A DNA stretch of 33,006 bases from Candidatus Martarchaeota archaeon (GCA_023473395.1 JAMCYO010000034.1:1-33006), one strand, 5' to 3'; counted from the first letter of the stretch, positions 17,531-26,340 are shown. Notes: generated by a model from the letters alone, not told the origin. Program-made: numbers and translations.

Positions 17531-18226
17531 ATGGCAGAAGAAGCAGAACACCAGCAAAAAAAGGCGGCAAAACCAAAGAAGAAGGCTGCCCCGAAACGCA
17601 GGGCCGTTGCCACTTCCTACGGCAACGCGCACAAGCTTTTCAACAAGTACGACTACAATGTGGAAGTGCTAGACCTCAGCCTGAAGAACTACATAAACCT
17701 GAAACCTGAGGAATTTCCGTCATCGTACAGGAGCACGAGCTCCAAGATGTTTTCGAAGGCGAACATAAACATAGTCGAAAGGCTGGAGAACGCGCTCATG
17801 AGGGGAGGCACCGGAAAGAAGGTCGGCGGAAGGGTAATAAGGACCGAAGGAAGGCTGCAGGGCAAGAAGCTTAAGGTAATGCATATAGTCGAAAGCGCTT
17901 TCGACATGGTAAACGAAACGACGAAGAAAAACCCGCTTGAAGTGTTCATAAGGGCATTGGAAAACAGCGCCCCCATAGAGGACACGACAAGAATAAGGCA
18001 AGGAGGTACCGTTTCAAACATACCGGTGGACATAAGCGCCAGCAGGAGGCTCGACACGGCACTTAGGAATATTTCAACTGCATCGATAATAGGTGCGTTT
18101 AACAACAAGAAGAGCATCTCGGAAGCTCTGGCAAACGAGATGATACTAGCTGCAAACAACGACATAAACAGCTACGCGCTAAAGAGGAAGAACGAAATAG
18201 AGCGCATGGCCAGGAGCGCAAAGTAA
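17531..18226 (+). CDS. rps7: 30S ribosomal protein S7 (uS7) with basic N-terminal extension
   Basis: KANINIVERLENALMRGGTGKKVGGRVIRTEGRLQGKKLKVMHIVESAFDMVNETTKKNPLEVFIRALENSAPIEDTTRIRQGG... Confidence 0.96.
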   Translation: MAEEAEHQQKKAAKPKKKAAPKRRAVATSYGNAHKLFNKYDYNVEVLDLSLKNYINLKPEEFPSSYRSTSSKMFSKANINIVERLENALMRGGTGKKVGGRVIRTEGRLQGKKLKVMHIVESAFDMVNETTKKNPLEVFIRALENSAPIEDTTRIRQGGTVSNIPVDISASRRLDTALRNISTASIIGAFNNKKSISEALANEMILAANNDINSYALKRKNEIERMARSAK

Positions 18227-18239
18227 TCGGTGTTTTATA

Positions 18240-20432
18240 ATGGTAAGGAAAGAGTACGTAGTAGAAGAAATAGCCAAGATAATGGGCGAGCTGGACAATA
18301 TAAGGAACGTTGCGATAATAGCGCACGTCCACCATGGAAAGACAACGCTGACGGATTCTCTGCTGGCTAGGGCAGGCCTCATATCAAAAGCAGTCGCAGG
18401 CGACGCACTCTATACCAACTACGAAGCCATAGAAAAGGACAGGAGAATGACGATAAAATCTGCAAACATATCCCTGGGTTTCGCATACAACGAGAAGGAC
18501 TACATAATAAACCTTATAGATACGCCGGGGCACGTCGACTTTGGTGGCCACGTCACAAGGTCAATGCGCGCGGTAGACGGCGTAGTGCTCGTAGTCGACC
18601 CTGTCGAGGGCGTAATGCCGCAGACCGAAACAGTGCTAAGGCAGGCGCTTAAGGAAAAAGCCAAACCGGTGCTTTTCGTCAATAAAGTGGATAGGCTCCT
18701 GACCGAGCTAAGGCTGACCCCAGAACAGACTTTCGAAAGGCTGTTGAAGCTCATAAACGACATAAACAAGTTGATATCCCAGTTTGCACCCGAGGAATTC
18801 GCCGAGAAATGGCAGGTGAGCGTTGAAAAGGGAAGCGTTGCCTTTGGCTCCGCAGCAAAGAAATGGGCGATATCGAAGCCGATAATGGACAAATACAAGG
18901 TCACGTTTAAGGACATATTCGCCCTTACCGCAGCAGGGGACGAGAAGAAGCTGCAGGAAGTTGCGCCAATAGACGAATCGACGCTTGTCATGATGATAGA
19001 CCACCTCCCGAGCCCGCGCGTGGCCCAGAAGTATAGGATACCTCAGATATGGCACGGAGACCTGGAATCGGAAGACGGCAAGGCAATGCTCAATACGGAC
19101 CCAAATGCCAATACAAACATAGTTGTGTTCAACATGGTTTACGACCCGCACAGCGGGGAGGTCCCGGTCGGAAGGGTATTTTCAGGCACTGTCAAGAAAG
19201 GCACTGAATTGCACATATCTGGATTGAATAATACGCAGAAAATACAGCAGGTCGGAATATACATGGGCCCTGACAGGGTGCCGGTAGATGCAATACCTGC
19301 CGGAAACATCGCTGCGCTCATAGGGCTAAAGGACGTCAGCATCGGCGACACTCTAAGCACTGGCATAATAGAGCCGTTCGAGCAGATAACGCACTATTCT
19401 AAGCCGGTAGTCACCAAGGCTGTCGAAGCCAAGGATTCAAGGGATACGACCAAGCTCATAGAGGCGCTAAGGGAGCTCTCAAAGCAGGATCCCACCATAA
19501 TAACCGAAATAAACCAGCAGACAGGCGAACACCTCGTCAGCGGAATGGGCGAATTACACCTAGAAGTCATAGAGACCAAGCTCAGGGACGAGTTTAAGAT
19601 ACCGATAATAACGAGCCCGCCGATTGTGATATACAGGGAGACCATAACCAAAAAGGCAGGCCCGATAGAAGGAAAGACCCCAAACAAGCATTCGAAATTC
19701 TACGTTACCGTAGAACCGCTCCCAGAAGGCTTGCAGAACGCGATAGATGAGGGGACGCTTCGCGAGGGCAAGCCAAAGGGCCAAGCAGCAATAGAGGTAA
19801 TGGTGGCTGCTGGCCTCGACAGGGCGATAGCTAAGAACGTCGAGGACATATCAAACAAGTGCATGCTCGCAGACGTAACCCACGGAGTCCAGTACATGAA
19901 CGAAGTAATGGAATTGCTCATAGACGGATTCAGGGAAGCCGTAAAGGACGGCCCATTGGCAAGGGAGCGCTGCTCAGGGGTGCTTGTCAGCGTCGTAGAC
20001 GCAACGATACACGAAGACCCTGTGCACAGGGGCCCGGCGCAGATAATCCCAGCCATAAGGAACGCAATATACGCAGGAATGCTTACTGCAGGGGTGTCGC
20101 TTTACGAGCCGAAGCAGAACTTTACGATAAACATACCACAGGAATACATGTCCGGAGTGATAACGTTCGTGCAGAGCAAACGCGGCACTGTTACAAGCGT
20201 AACCCAAGAAAACGAGCAGGTTTCAATAGTGGCAAAGATGCCGGTTGCGGAGACGCTCAAGGGTTTCTCAAACGATCTTAGGGGCCTTACGCAGGGAAGG
20301 GCCATATGGTATACGGAGTTCGCTGGCTACGAAAAACTGCCAACAGAGCTACAGAACAAGGTGGTGCGCGAGATAAGGGAACGCAAGGGCCAGAACCCAG
20401 AACCGCCTACGCCGGACCAGTTCCTTGCCTAA
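18240..20432 (+). CDS. fusA: Translation elongation factor aEF-2
   Basis: NVAIIAHVHHGKTTLTDSLL, DTPGHVDFGGHVTRSMRAVDG, NKVDRL, diphthamide-loop region DATIHEDPVHRGPAQIIPAIRN. Confidence 0.98.
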   Translation: MVRKEYVVEEIAKIMGELDNIRNVAIIAHVHHGKTTLTDSLLARAGLISKAVAGDALYTNYEAIEKDRRMTIKSANISLGFAYNEKDYIINLIDTPGHVDFGGHVTRSMRAVDGVVLVVDPVEGVMPQTETVLRQALKEKAKPVLFVNKVDRLLTELRLTPEQTFERLLKLINDINKLISQFAPEEFAEKWQVSVEKGSVAFGSAAKKWAISKPIMDKYKVTFKDIFALTAAGDEKKLQEVAPIDESTLVMMIDHLPSPRVAQKYRIPQIWHGDLESEDGKAMLNTDPNANTNIVVFNMVYDPHSGEVPVGRVFSGTVKKGTELHISGLNNTQKIQQVGIYMGPDRVPVDAIPAGNIAALIGLKDVSIGDTLSTGIIEPFEQITHYSKPVVTKAVEAKDSRDTTKLIEALRELSKQDPTIITEINQQTGEHLVSGMGELHLEVIETKLRDEFKIPIITSPPIVIYRETITKKAGPIEGKTPNKHSKFYVTVEPLPEGLQNAIDEGTLREGKPKGQAAIEVMVAAGLDRAIAKNVEDISNKCMLADVTHGVQYMNEVMELLIDGFREAVKDGPLARERCSGVLVSVVDATIHEDPVHRGPAQIIPAIRNAIYAGMLTAGVSLYEPKQNFTINIPQEYMSGVITFVQSKRGTVTSVTQENEQVSIVAKMPVAETLKGFSNDLRGLTQGRAIWYTEFAGYEKLPTELQNKVVREIRERKGQNPEPPTPDQFLA

Positions 20433-20448
20433 GCCCTGGAAGCCAAAA

Positions 20449-20460
20449 CATATATATTTG
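20449..20460 (+). promoter_or_regulatory. TATA box for the downstream hypothetical gene (predicted leaderless)
   Basis: CATATATATTTG centred ~25 nt before ATG 20479. Confidence 0.5.
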
Positions 20461-20478
20461 GAAATCCCACGTCTTGCC

Positions 20479-20826
20479 ATGCAAAAGCGTACGAAGGCGC
20501 AAAAGCACAGCAATGTGGAGCGCCTTATAGTGGCTGACATAACCCTTGCTGAGCTTTCTGCGGCAACTGTAGCCTCAGAACCAATATTGGCAAAGCTCGA
20601 ACCATTCGAGACTGCGCACCTGATGGGCAACAGCATACAGCTACAGGTGTCGGCCGCATACATGCACGACACATCAATAGCCCTTTTTGTTTCTGCACTT
20701 GTAATATCATTTCCAATAATATACAAGATAGAATCTGGGCTTTACGATAGGCTTTACAAGCCCGCTGGAAAGAAGTTGGCCTCGATGCTTAGGGTCCATG
20801 GCAAAAATTCAGAAAGCTTTAAATAA
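20479..20826 (+). CDS. Hypothetical 115-aa protein with one hydrophobic segment
   Basis: MQKRTKAQKHSNVERLIVADITLAELSAATVASEPIL...TSIALFVSALVISFPIIYKIESGLYDRLYKPAGKK...; start chosen from TATA spacing; family not recognised. Confidence 0.65.
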   Translation: MQKRTKAQKHSNVERLIVADITLAELSAATVASEPILAKLEPFETAHLMGNSIQLQVSAAYMHDTSIALFVSALVISFPIIYKIESGLYDRLYKPAGKKLASMLRVHGKNSESFK

Positions 20827-20854
20827 GATTAGATGTAAAATGCTAATACAAACT

Positions 20855-20894
20855 TCTTCATATACTGGATGAAGTGCAAAACCGACGGTGTTTT
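20855..20894 (+). promoter_or_regulatory. Two potential hairpins in the rpl7ae leader
   Basis: CTTCAT-atactgg-ATGAAG (20856-20874) and AAAAC-cgacggt-GTTTT (20878-20894), just before ATG 20897. Confidence 0.35.
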
Positions 20895-20896
20895 AA

Positions 20897-21370
20897 ATGG
20901 CAAAATCTTACGTGAAGTTCGAAGTATCTAAGGATCTGGCTTCAAAGACATACGAAGCCCTGCAGATGGCTAAACAGTCAGGAAAGCTCAAGAAGGGCAT
21001 CAACGAGGTCACGAAAAGCGTCGAACGCGGCGCTGCCACGTTCGTTGTAATGGCCGAAGACATAGAGCCGGAAGAGATTGCGATGCACATACCGCAGCTC
21101 TGCGAGCAGAAGAAGGTTCCGTTTTCGTATGTTCCAAGCAAGCTCGAGCTTGGGAAGTCCATAGGGCTTACGGTGCAGTGCGCTGCTATAGCCGTGGAGT
21201 CGCAAGGAAGCGCATCCCAGGCCATAAAAGATATAATATCAAAGACGACAGGAACCTCGCAGAAGGCAAAGGCCGAACCAAAGCCTGAGCACAAGGAGGA
21301 AAAGAAAGAAGAGCACAAGGAACAGCATGCAGAGAAAAAGGAAGAGCACAAAGAGGAAAAGAAGGAGTGA
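20897..21370 (+). CDS. rpl7ae: 50S ribosomal protein L7Ae with K/E/H-rich C-terminal tail
   Basis: KLKKGINEVTKSVERGAATFVVMAEDIEPEEIAMHIPQLCEQKKVPFSYVPSKLELGKSIGL; tail HKEEKKEEHKEQHAEKKEEHKEEKKE. Confidence 0.96.
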   Translation: MAKSYVKFEVSKDLASKTYEALQMAKQSGKLKKGINEVTKSVERGAATFVVMAEDIEPEEIAMHIPQLCEQKKVPFSYVPSKLELGKSIGLTVQCAAIAVESQGSASQAIKDIISKTTGTSQKAKAEPKPEHKEEKKEEHKEQHAEKKEEHKEEKKE

Positions 21371-21386
21371 TTGAAGCTTAAAGGGA

Positions 21387-21689
21387 ATGGTAAAAATGGA
21401 AGATAAACCGACTCCAAAAGGACCAAAGGCTCCCGCGCCGGCCGCTGCACCTTTGCAGCCCGCCAATTCCGAACAGCAGTTCTCAGGATTCCTGGCAGAA
21501 GTTGTTGAGGTAAACAACAAGGTAAAAACTGGCATGTACGGCGAGGTTTATCAGGTCACGTGCAGGATTCTCGAAGGAAAAGACAAAAGCAGGATTATAA
21601 GGAGGAACGAAATCGGTCCCATAAAAGTTGGAGACGTGATAAGGCTTCCGGACACAAGCAGGGAAGCAAGGGAGATAAAGGTAAAGTGA
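21387..21689 (+). CDS. rps28e: 30S ribosomal protein S28e with Pro/Ala-rich N-terminal extension
   Basis: FLAEVVEVNNKVKTGMYGEVYQVTCRILEGKDKSRIIRRNEIGPIKVGDVIRLPDTSREAREIK. Confidence 0.92.
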   Translation: MVKMEDKPTPKGPKAPAPAAAPLQPANSEQQFSGFLAEVVEVNNKVKTGMYGEVYQVTCRILEGKDKSRIIRRNEIGPIKVGDVIRLPDTSREAREIKVK

Positions 21690-21699
21690 GGCGTGCCGC

Positions 21700-21861
21700 A
21701 TGAAATGCTCATATTGTTCAAAGGAAATCCCGAAGGGCACAGGCACAGCCTACGTCTTCAAGACCGGTAAAATAAACTACTACTGCAGCAGCAGATGCTA
21801 CAAGTACGACATAATCCTCCACAGGAAGGTAAGCAAGAAGGAATTCACTCCAAAAAAGTGA
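21700..21861 (+). CDS. rpl24e: 50S ribosomal protein L24e, 53 aa
   Basis: Manual translation: MKCSYCSKEIPKGTGTAYVFKTGKINYYCSSRCYKYDIILHRKVSKKEFTPKK*; CxxC...CxxxC zinc motif. Below the ORF track cut-off. Confidence 0.95.
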   Translation: MKCSYCSKEIPKGTGTAYVFKTGKINYYCSSRCYKYDIILHRKVSKKEFTPKK

Positions 21862-21865
21862 TTCC

Positions 21866-21900
21866 AATTTTTCCTATTTTTTCTAATTCTTATCCTTTTT
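21866..21900 (+). terminator. T-rich putative archaeal terminator after rpl24e
   Basis: AATTTTTCCTATTTTTTCTAATTCTTATCCTTTTT directly after the L24e stop. Confidence 0.5.
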
Positions 21901-21940
21901 AACTTATGCGAGCGAGAAGTCCCCCTTTCGCTAGATAGGC

Positions 21941-22036
21941 ATGAAAGCAATATCGATAAGGGAGCCTTGGGTAGGTATGTTCCCTAGTAGGGTGAAAGGG
22001 CAATTGGGCCTGTTCGAATTCCTATATGAAGAATGA
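21941..22036 (+). CDS. Possible 31-aa small ORF (ASCH-like N-terminus, perhaps a remnant)
   Basis: MKAISIREPWVGMFPSRVKGQLGLFEFLYEE*; lies between rpl24e and ftsZ. Confidence 0.3.
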   Translation: MKAISIREPWVGMFPSRVKGQLGLFEFLYEE

Positions 22037-22096
22037 ACCAATGCCGCATCCGGTGCCAGGCTAGGCAAAGATCAGGCCTTGCATTGGCTCGGCGAA

Positions 22097-23161
22097 TCAG
22101 AAAAGGTCGTCGAGTTCGACCTTTTCGAGGTTCTTTATCTCCTTCTTTATGCTGCTTTCGCTGTACTCCGGGAATTCAACCCCGCTTACTACGAGCATTA
22201 TTCTTATTGAGTCTTTTGCCATCTCACCGTCGATCCTTGCGCCCCATTTTATCAGCGCGTCGCTGCTTATCCTGCTGGCTACCTCTTGGAATATCGTCTC
22301 GGCTTCCCTAAGTGTAAGGCTTTCCCCTCCTATGATGTTTATGAGCGCCTTCTTGGATGTTGCAAGGTCTGCATCGAGCATCGGGCTCTGTATGGCGTTT
22401 TCAAGCGCTATCATCGCCCTGTTCTGCTGTGTAGACGTCGCCATGCCCTCTCCCGAGCCTATGACGGCGTAGCCAGAATCCTTAAGCACCATTCTCAGGT
22501 CTGCGAAGTCTATATTTACCATTCCCGGTTTGGTTACCATTTCGACTATTCCCTTCGTCGCGCTTGCGAGAACCTCGTCGGAAACTCTGAAAGCCATGTT
22601 CAACGGCAGATCCGGGGCTACGGAAAGCAGCTTGTCGTTGTGTATGATTATTACGGTATCGCACACCTTCTTCAGCTTTGCCAGCCCTTCAAGCGCGTTG
22701 TGCATCCTTGTCCTTCCTTCACTAGAGAAAGGCAGCGTTACTATTGCAACGGTTAGCGCACCGTTTTCCTTTGCCTCGTGCGCTATTGTCGATACTGAAC
22801 CTGTTCCGGTGCCTCCCCCGAGCCCGCAGGTTATAAATACGAGATTTGCATCGGAAAGCAGGTGCTTTATCTCGTCCTTGCTCTCCATTGCGGCTTCTTC
22901 GCCAACCTTCATGTCGCTTCCGGCTCCCAATCCTTTGGTAACCCTCTTTCCCAGAAGCAGCTTCCTTTCGGCCTTTGTCTTGATCAGATGCGGTGCGTCA
23001 GTATTCATTGCAATAAGGGTGGCACCGTCAATCCCTAACGCCGAAAGCCTATTGACTGTATTGCTTCCGCTCCCACCAGTGCCTACCACATATATTTTTG
23101 GTTTCGCACCTTCTATAAAACGCAATATCTCTTCATCATCAACGCTGGTAAATTCACTCAT
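22097..23161 (-). CDS. ftsZ: Cell division protein FtsZ
   Basis: VVGTGGSGSNTVNRL, FITCGLGGGTGTGS tubulin signature, NIDFADLRMVL. Confidence 0.98.
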   Translation of the reverse strand: MSEFTSVDDEEILRFIEGAKPKIYVVGTGGSGSNTVNRLSALGIDGATLIAMNTDAPHLIKTKAERKLLLGKRVTKGLGAGSDMKVGEEAAMESKDEIKHLLSDANLVFITCGLGGGTGTGSVSTIAHEAKENGALTVAIVTLPFSSEGRTRMHNALEGLAKLKKVCDTVIIIHNDKLLSVAPDLPLNMAFRVSDEVLASATKGIVEMVTKPGMVNIDFADLRMVLKDSGYAVIGSGEGMATSTQQNRAMIALENAIQSPMLDADLATSKKALINIIGGESLTLREAETIFQEVASRISSDALIKWGARIDGEMAKDSIRIMLVVSGVEFPEYSESSIKKEIKNLEKVELDDLF

Positions 23162-23265
23162 AACATCACGGTCGCTACTTATTATGCTCCTGAAAAGGTT
23201 AAAAATCTATTCTGCCAATAAAACATTTACCGATTCAAATCTATAAATTGCAATATGGCGAGTCA

Positions 23266-24228
23266 ATGGCAGGAACAAAAAATCCCAGTAAAAAAAGTCT
23301 TGTATCCGTACCTGTAAAGGACATAAAGCTGAAGAAGAACATTAGCGTAAAGGAGCTTTTCAAAGAGATGGAACACATAGGCGGGTTTTCGGCGCAACAC
23401 ATGGTTATCGGAACGCACATAGTCGAGAATATGTTCGCAGACAAGGATTCGTTCAATTTCCTTTCTTTTCCTGCTGACATAGTGTCGACAGGCCTTAGAG
23501 GAGTCCTTGCATCTATGACAAAACATTTCGACGCAATAATCACTACTGGCGGAACCGTGGACCACGATCTAGCCCGCGCGTTCGGAGGTGTGTATTCTCT
23601 TGGCACTTTTAATGCCGACGACGCTTATCTGCATTCGCAAAAGGTATATAGGCTGGGGAACGTGTTCATAGAGAATGACGAATATGGCTTGAAGGTAGAG
23701 AATAGCTTCAAAAAGATAATGGACGACATATATACTTCGAAGGACTATAAGAAGGAGTACAGCGCCAGCGAGCTGCTTTATGAATTCGGCAAGAGGATAA
23801 AGGATGAAGGCTCGATATTAAGGCAGGCATACCTGCACAACGTCAAGATATTCAATCCGGGAATCTTGGACGGCGCGTTCGGTACGCAGCTTGCGATATA
23901 TTCGCAGGATCATGACTTCAAGCTTAACCTTATAAAGGACGAGCTGGAGCTAAGCAACATATCGTTCGACAACAAAGTCACTGGGGCATTGATGATTGGA
24001 GGCGGCATAAGCAAGCACCATGTCATATGGTGGAACCAGTTCAAGGGCGGCCTAGATTACGCCGTTTACATAACCACGGCCACGCAGTTCGATGGAAGCC
24101 TTTCCGGTGCAAGGCTTACCGAAGCGGTTTCATGGGGCAAGATAAAAGAGGACGCGAAATACGTGACGATTGACGGCGATGCCACGATAATATTGCCTTT
24201 CATGATGGCGGCTTTGGGAATAGAATAA
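23266..24228 (+). CDS. dys: Deoxyhypusine synthase
   Basis: STGLRGVLASMTKHFDAIITTGGTVDHDLARAFGG...DGSLSGARLTEAVSWGKIKEDAKYVTIDGDATIILPFM. Alternative upstream start at 23248. Confidence 0.96.
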   Translation: MAGTKNPSKKSLVSVPVKDIKLKKNISVKELFKEMEHIGGFSAQHMVIGTHIVENMFADKDSFNFLSFPADIVSTGLRGVLASMTKHFDAIITTGGTVDHDLARAFGGVYSLGTFNADDAYLHSQKVYRLGNVFIENDEYGLKVENSFKKIMDDIYTSKDYKKEYSASELLYEFGKRIKDEGSILRQAYLHNVKIFNPGILDGAFGTQLAIYSQDHDFKLNLIKDELELSNISFDNKVTGALMIGGGISKHHVIWWNQFKGGLDYAVYITTATQFDGSLSGARLTEAVSWGKIKEDAKYVTIDGDATIILPFMMAALGIE

Positions 24229-24232
24229 AAGG

Positions 24233-24901
24233 CTACCTTACCACGGTTCCGCTGTGCTTTTCCCTTTTTATTGCTTTTTCTATTCCTTCTATGCTTTTGT
24301 CCAGAAAGTGCAGCTCCGCCTTAGACCTTTTCGCTATCTTGCACGCTATTACATCGAATATAAAGCTCGACCGGGCAACCCTGTCATCCCCCTTCATTGC
24401 AAGTTCTATTAGCTTGTCCATTGCCATTTCCTCAACGAAGTTGCCTTTTTCGTCATAAAGCCCTTTCGGAGTGCTTACGTTTATCACGTGCGTCGCATCG
24501 GCCGACTCCGCTATAAGCATGGTGACGGTATCTGTGCTTATTCCAGGTATAAGCCCCCCAGTAACTATCACGCTGCTGCTGCCAAGTTCCTTTCTTATAC
24601 CGTTTGCGCTTCCCACATATACTGTTGAAATACTCCCGAGCGCAGCATGGATTAACCAAGCATTGAGGTATGTCGTCTGTATGCCTATGTTATCCTTTAT
24701 GAATTCAGAAACGCCGAACTTTGCGGCAGCTGAGATATATTTTTTACTCGTAAAGCCGCCGCCAACTACTATTACGAATTTTGTACCCGAAGAAGCATGC
24801 TTGTTTATGAGCCCGGCGAAGTCCCTTATGAATTCGACATCAAGTTCTCCGTCTTCCTTTGTAAGCGTGCTTCCTCCAAGCGAAATCGCTATGGTTCCCG
24901 T
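24233..24901 (-). CDS. pyrH: Archaeal UMP kinase (amino acid kinase family); apparent ACG start
   Basis: Frame after the upstream TGA: (ACG)GTIAISLGGSTLTKEDGELDVEFIRDFAGLINKHASSGTKFVIVVGGGFTSKKYISAAAKFGVSEFIKDNIGIQTTYLNAWLIHAALGSISTVYVGSANGIRKELGSSSVIVTGGLIPGISTDTVTMLIAESADATHVINVSTPKGLYDEKG... The listed ORF (24616) begins at an internal GTG. Confidence 0.85.
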   Translation of the reverse strand, partial: TGTIAISLGGSTLTKEDGELDVEFIRDFAGLINKHASSGTKFVIVVGGGFTSKKYISAAAKFGVSEFIKDNIGIQTTYLNAWLIHAALGSISTVYVGSANGIRKELGSSSVIVTGGLIPGISTDTVTMLIAESADATHVINVSTPKGLYDEKGNFVEEMAMDKLIELAMKGDDRVARSSFIFDVIACKIAKRSKAELHFLDKSIEGIEKAIKREKHSGTVVR

Positions 24902-26158
24902 TCACTCGCCCAAATCTATGGTATCCCCAACTTTCGGTGCATAAGCCTCGAACCCTTCGCCTCGCAAACCGTCGGCGAAAGCTTCTGTATTTTCCGGGCT
25001 TCCATGCACGCACACGACCTTGTTCGGAGCGCTTTCCCTTACGAAATTGTAAAGGTCACTCATCCCTGAATGCGCAGAAAAATCATAAAAGCCTACCGGT
25101 ATCCTGAATTCTCTGTCAACTTCTTCAACATATATCTTTCCAGTGTCCATAAGCCTCCTTCCGTTGGTTCCCTCTACCTGGTAACCAGTAAGGAATACTT
25201 TAGATTCGTTGTTCAGCCTTGTTATGTAATGCATCGCAGGCCCACCGCTCAGCATGCCTGCGGTAGTTACCACCACAGAACCACCCTGCAATGCCTCCCT
25301 TCTATCCGCCACGTCGGTTACCCAGTTGCATTCGTTGGCCGCCTTGGCGAGCATGTCGGCATTGGCTATGAACTTCCTGTTGGAGAGCACTATTTCGGTA
25401 GCTTCCCTTGCCATTCCGTCTATATAAGTCCTTTCTATCAATCCGTTTTTGTACAGCACTGCAAGCAGCTCCTGGCTCCTTCCAACTGCAAATGCCGGAA
25501 CCAGCGCAATGCCGCCATTGTCCGTAACTTCCTTTACATTTTCAATAAAGTCTTTGACCAACTGTTTCCTGTCAGGGTGCTCCCTTGTTGCGTACGTTGA
25601 CTCTATTATCATTACGTCGCACCTTACCGGTTTCGCGCCCTCGTGCAACAGCTGCGGCGATGCCTTGAAATCTCCAGTATACAATATTCTTTTGTTGTCC
25701 TTCGCGCCGTTGCGTTCAACAAGCGTCAGCGCGCTGCCAGCAATGTGCCCGGCGTCGAAAAGCTCTATGTCGAAATTACCAAGCTGTATGCGTTTTTTGT
25801 AATCTACTTGCATGAACCTTTTCGAAAATTTTTCGAGCTGCCTTTTATGGAAATTTATCTTCGTATGCTCTTTTCTCGATATCTTTATCGTGTCGTTCAG
25901 CAAAAGTTCCGAGAGCCCGAGCGTGGGGCTGGTTCCTATCGTCGGCATTGACATTTCATTGTACAGCGCAGGCGCAGAACCGCTATGGTCCAGATGCGCA
26001 TGGCTCAGAATGAAAGCATCCGCTTTCGGAACGACAGTGGGATATTCGGCACCCTCGTCGATTTTGGTGCCGTAGTCAAACAGCAAATTTCTTTTGTCTT
26101 TGAGAAATATCGCTGAGCGCCCAACCTCGTGTGCGCCTCCATAAAAACTTAATTTCAT
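24902..26158 (-). CDS. MBL-fold/beta-CASP ribonuclease (COG1236-like)
   Basis: FILSHAHLDHSGSAP, YTGDFKASPQLL, beta-CASP region VPAFAVGRSQELL, TAGMLSGGPAMHYI, FSAHSGMSDL, CVHGSPENTEAFADGL. Confidence 0.92.
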   Translation of the reverse strand: MKLSFYGGAHEVGRSAIFLKDKRNLLFDYGTKIDEGAEYPTVVPKADAFILSHAHLDHSGSAPALYNEMSMPTIGTSPTLGLSELLLNDTIKISRKEHTKINFHKRQLEKFSKRFMQVDYKKRIQLGNFDIELFDAGHIAGSALTLVERNGAKDNKRILYTGDFKASPQLLHEGAKPVRCDVMIIESTYATREHPDRKQLVKDFIENVKEVTDNGGIALVPAFAVGRSQELLAVLYKNGLIERTYIDGMAREATEIVLSNRKFIANADMLAKAANECNWVTDVADRREALQGGSVVVTTAGMLSGGPAMHYITRLNNESKVFLTGYQVEGTNGRRLMDTGKIYVEEVDREFRIPVGFYDFSAHSGMSDLYNFVRESAPNKVVCVHGSPENTEAFADGLRGEGFEAYAPKVGDTIDLGE

Positions 26159-26340
26159 TAAAATACCTTAATGGCAGAAAAACCGCCAAGATAGATTTCC
26201 CGCGAAACTATAAAAAGGGTTTGCAATGACGGAAATCGGCACTGCGCGCCGCTGGCAACGGCGTAAATTTCCTATAAAAATTGGAAAGATATTTAAGGTA
26301 TAATAACGTTTTATAAATGTCAACGATTGCGAATGATTAA

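Noticed and set aside
19859-20281. 140-aa Arg-rich plus-strand ORF inside EF-2
   Set aside because: Out-of-frame shadow of the EF-2 coding sequence; composition typical of frame-shifted AGG/CGN-rich DNA.
21903-22090. RNase P RNA-like strings (GAGAAGTCCCCC, GGGTGAAAGGG)
   Set aside because: Only short fragments resemble conserved regions; no convincing P4 pairing or overall fold found by eye. Needs an Infernal scan.
22033-22756. Plus-strand ORFs over ftsZ (22033-22311, 22286-22756, 22530-23246)
   Set aside because: Opposite strand of an unambiguous FtsZ; no domain signals.
26200-26290. Possible small RNA: CTATAAAAAG then CGCCG-ctggcaa-CGGCG hairpin
   Set aside because: Stem is only 5 bp, and no C/D or H/ACA boxes were clear; may simply be promoter DNA of the divergent genes.
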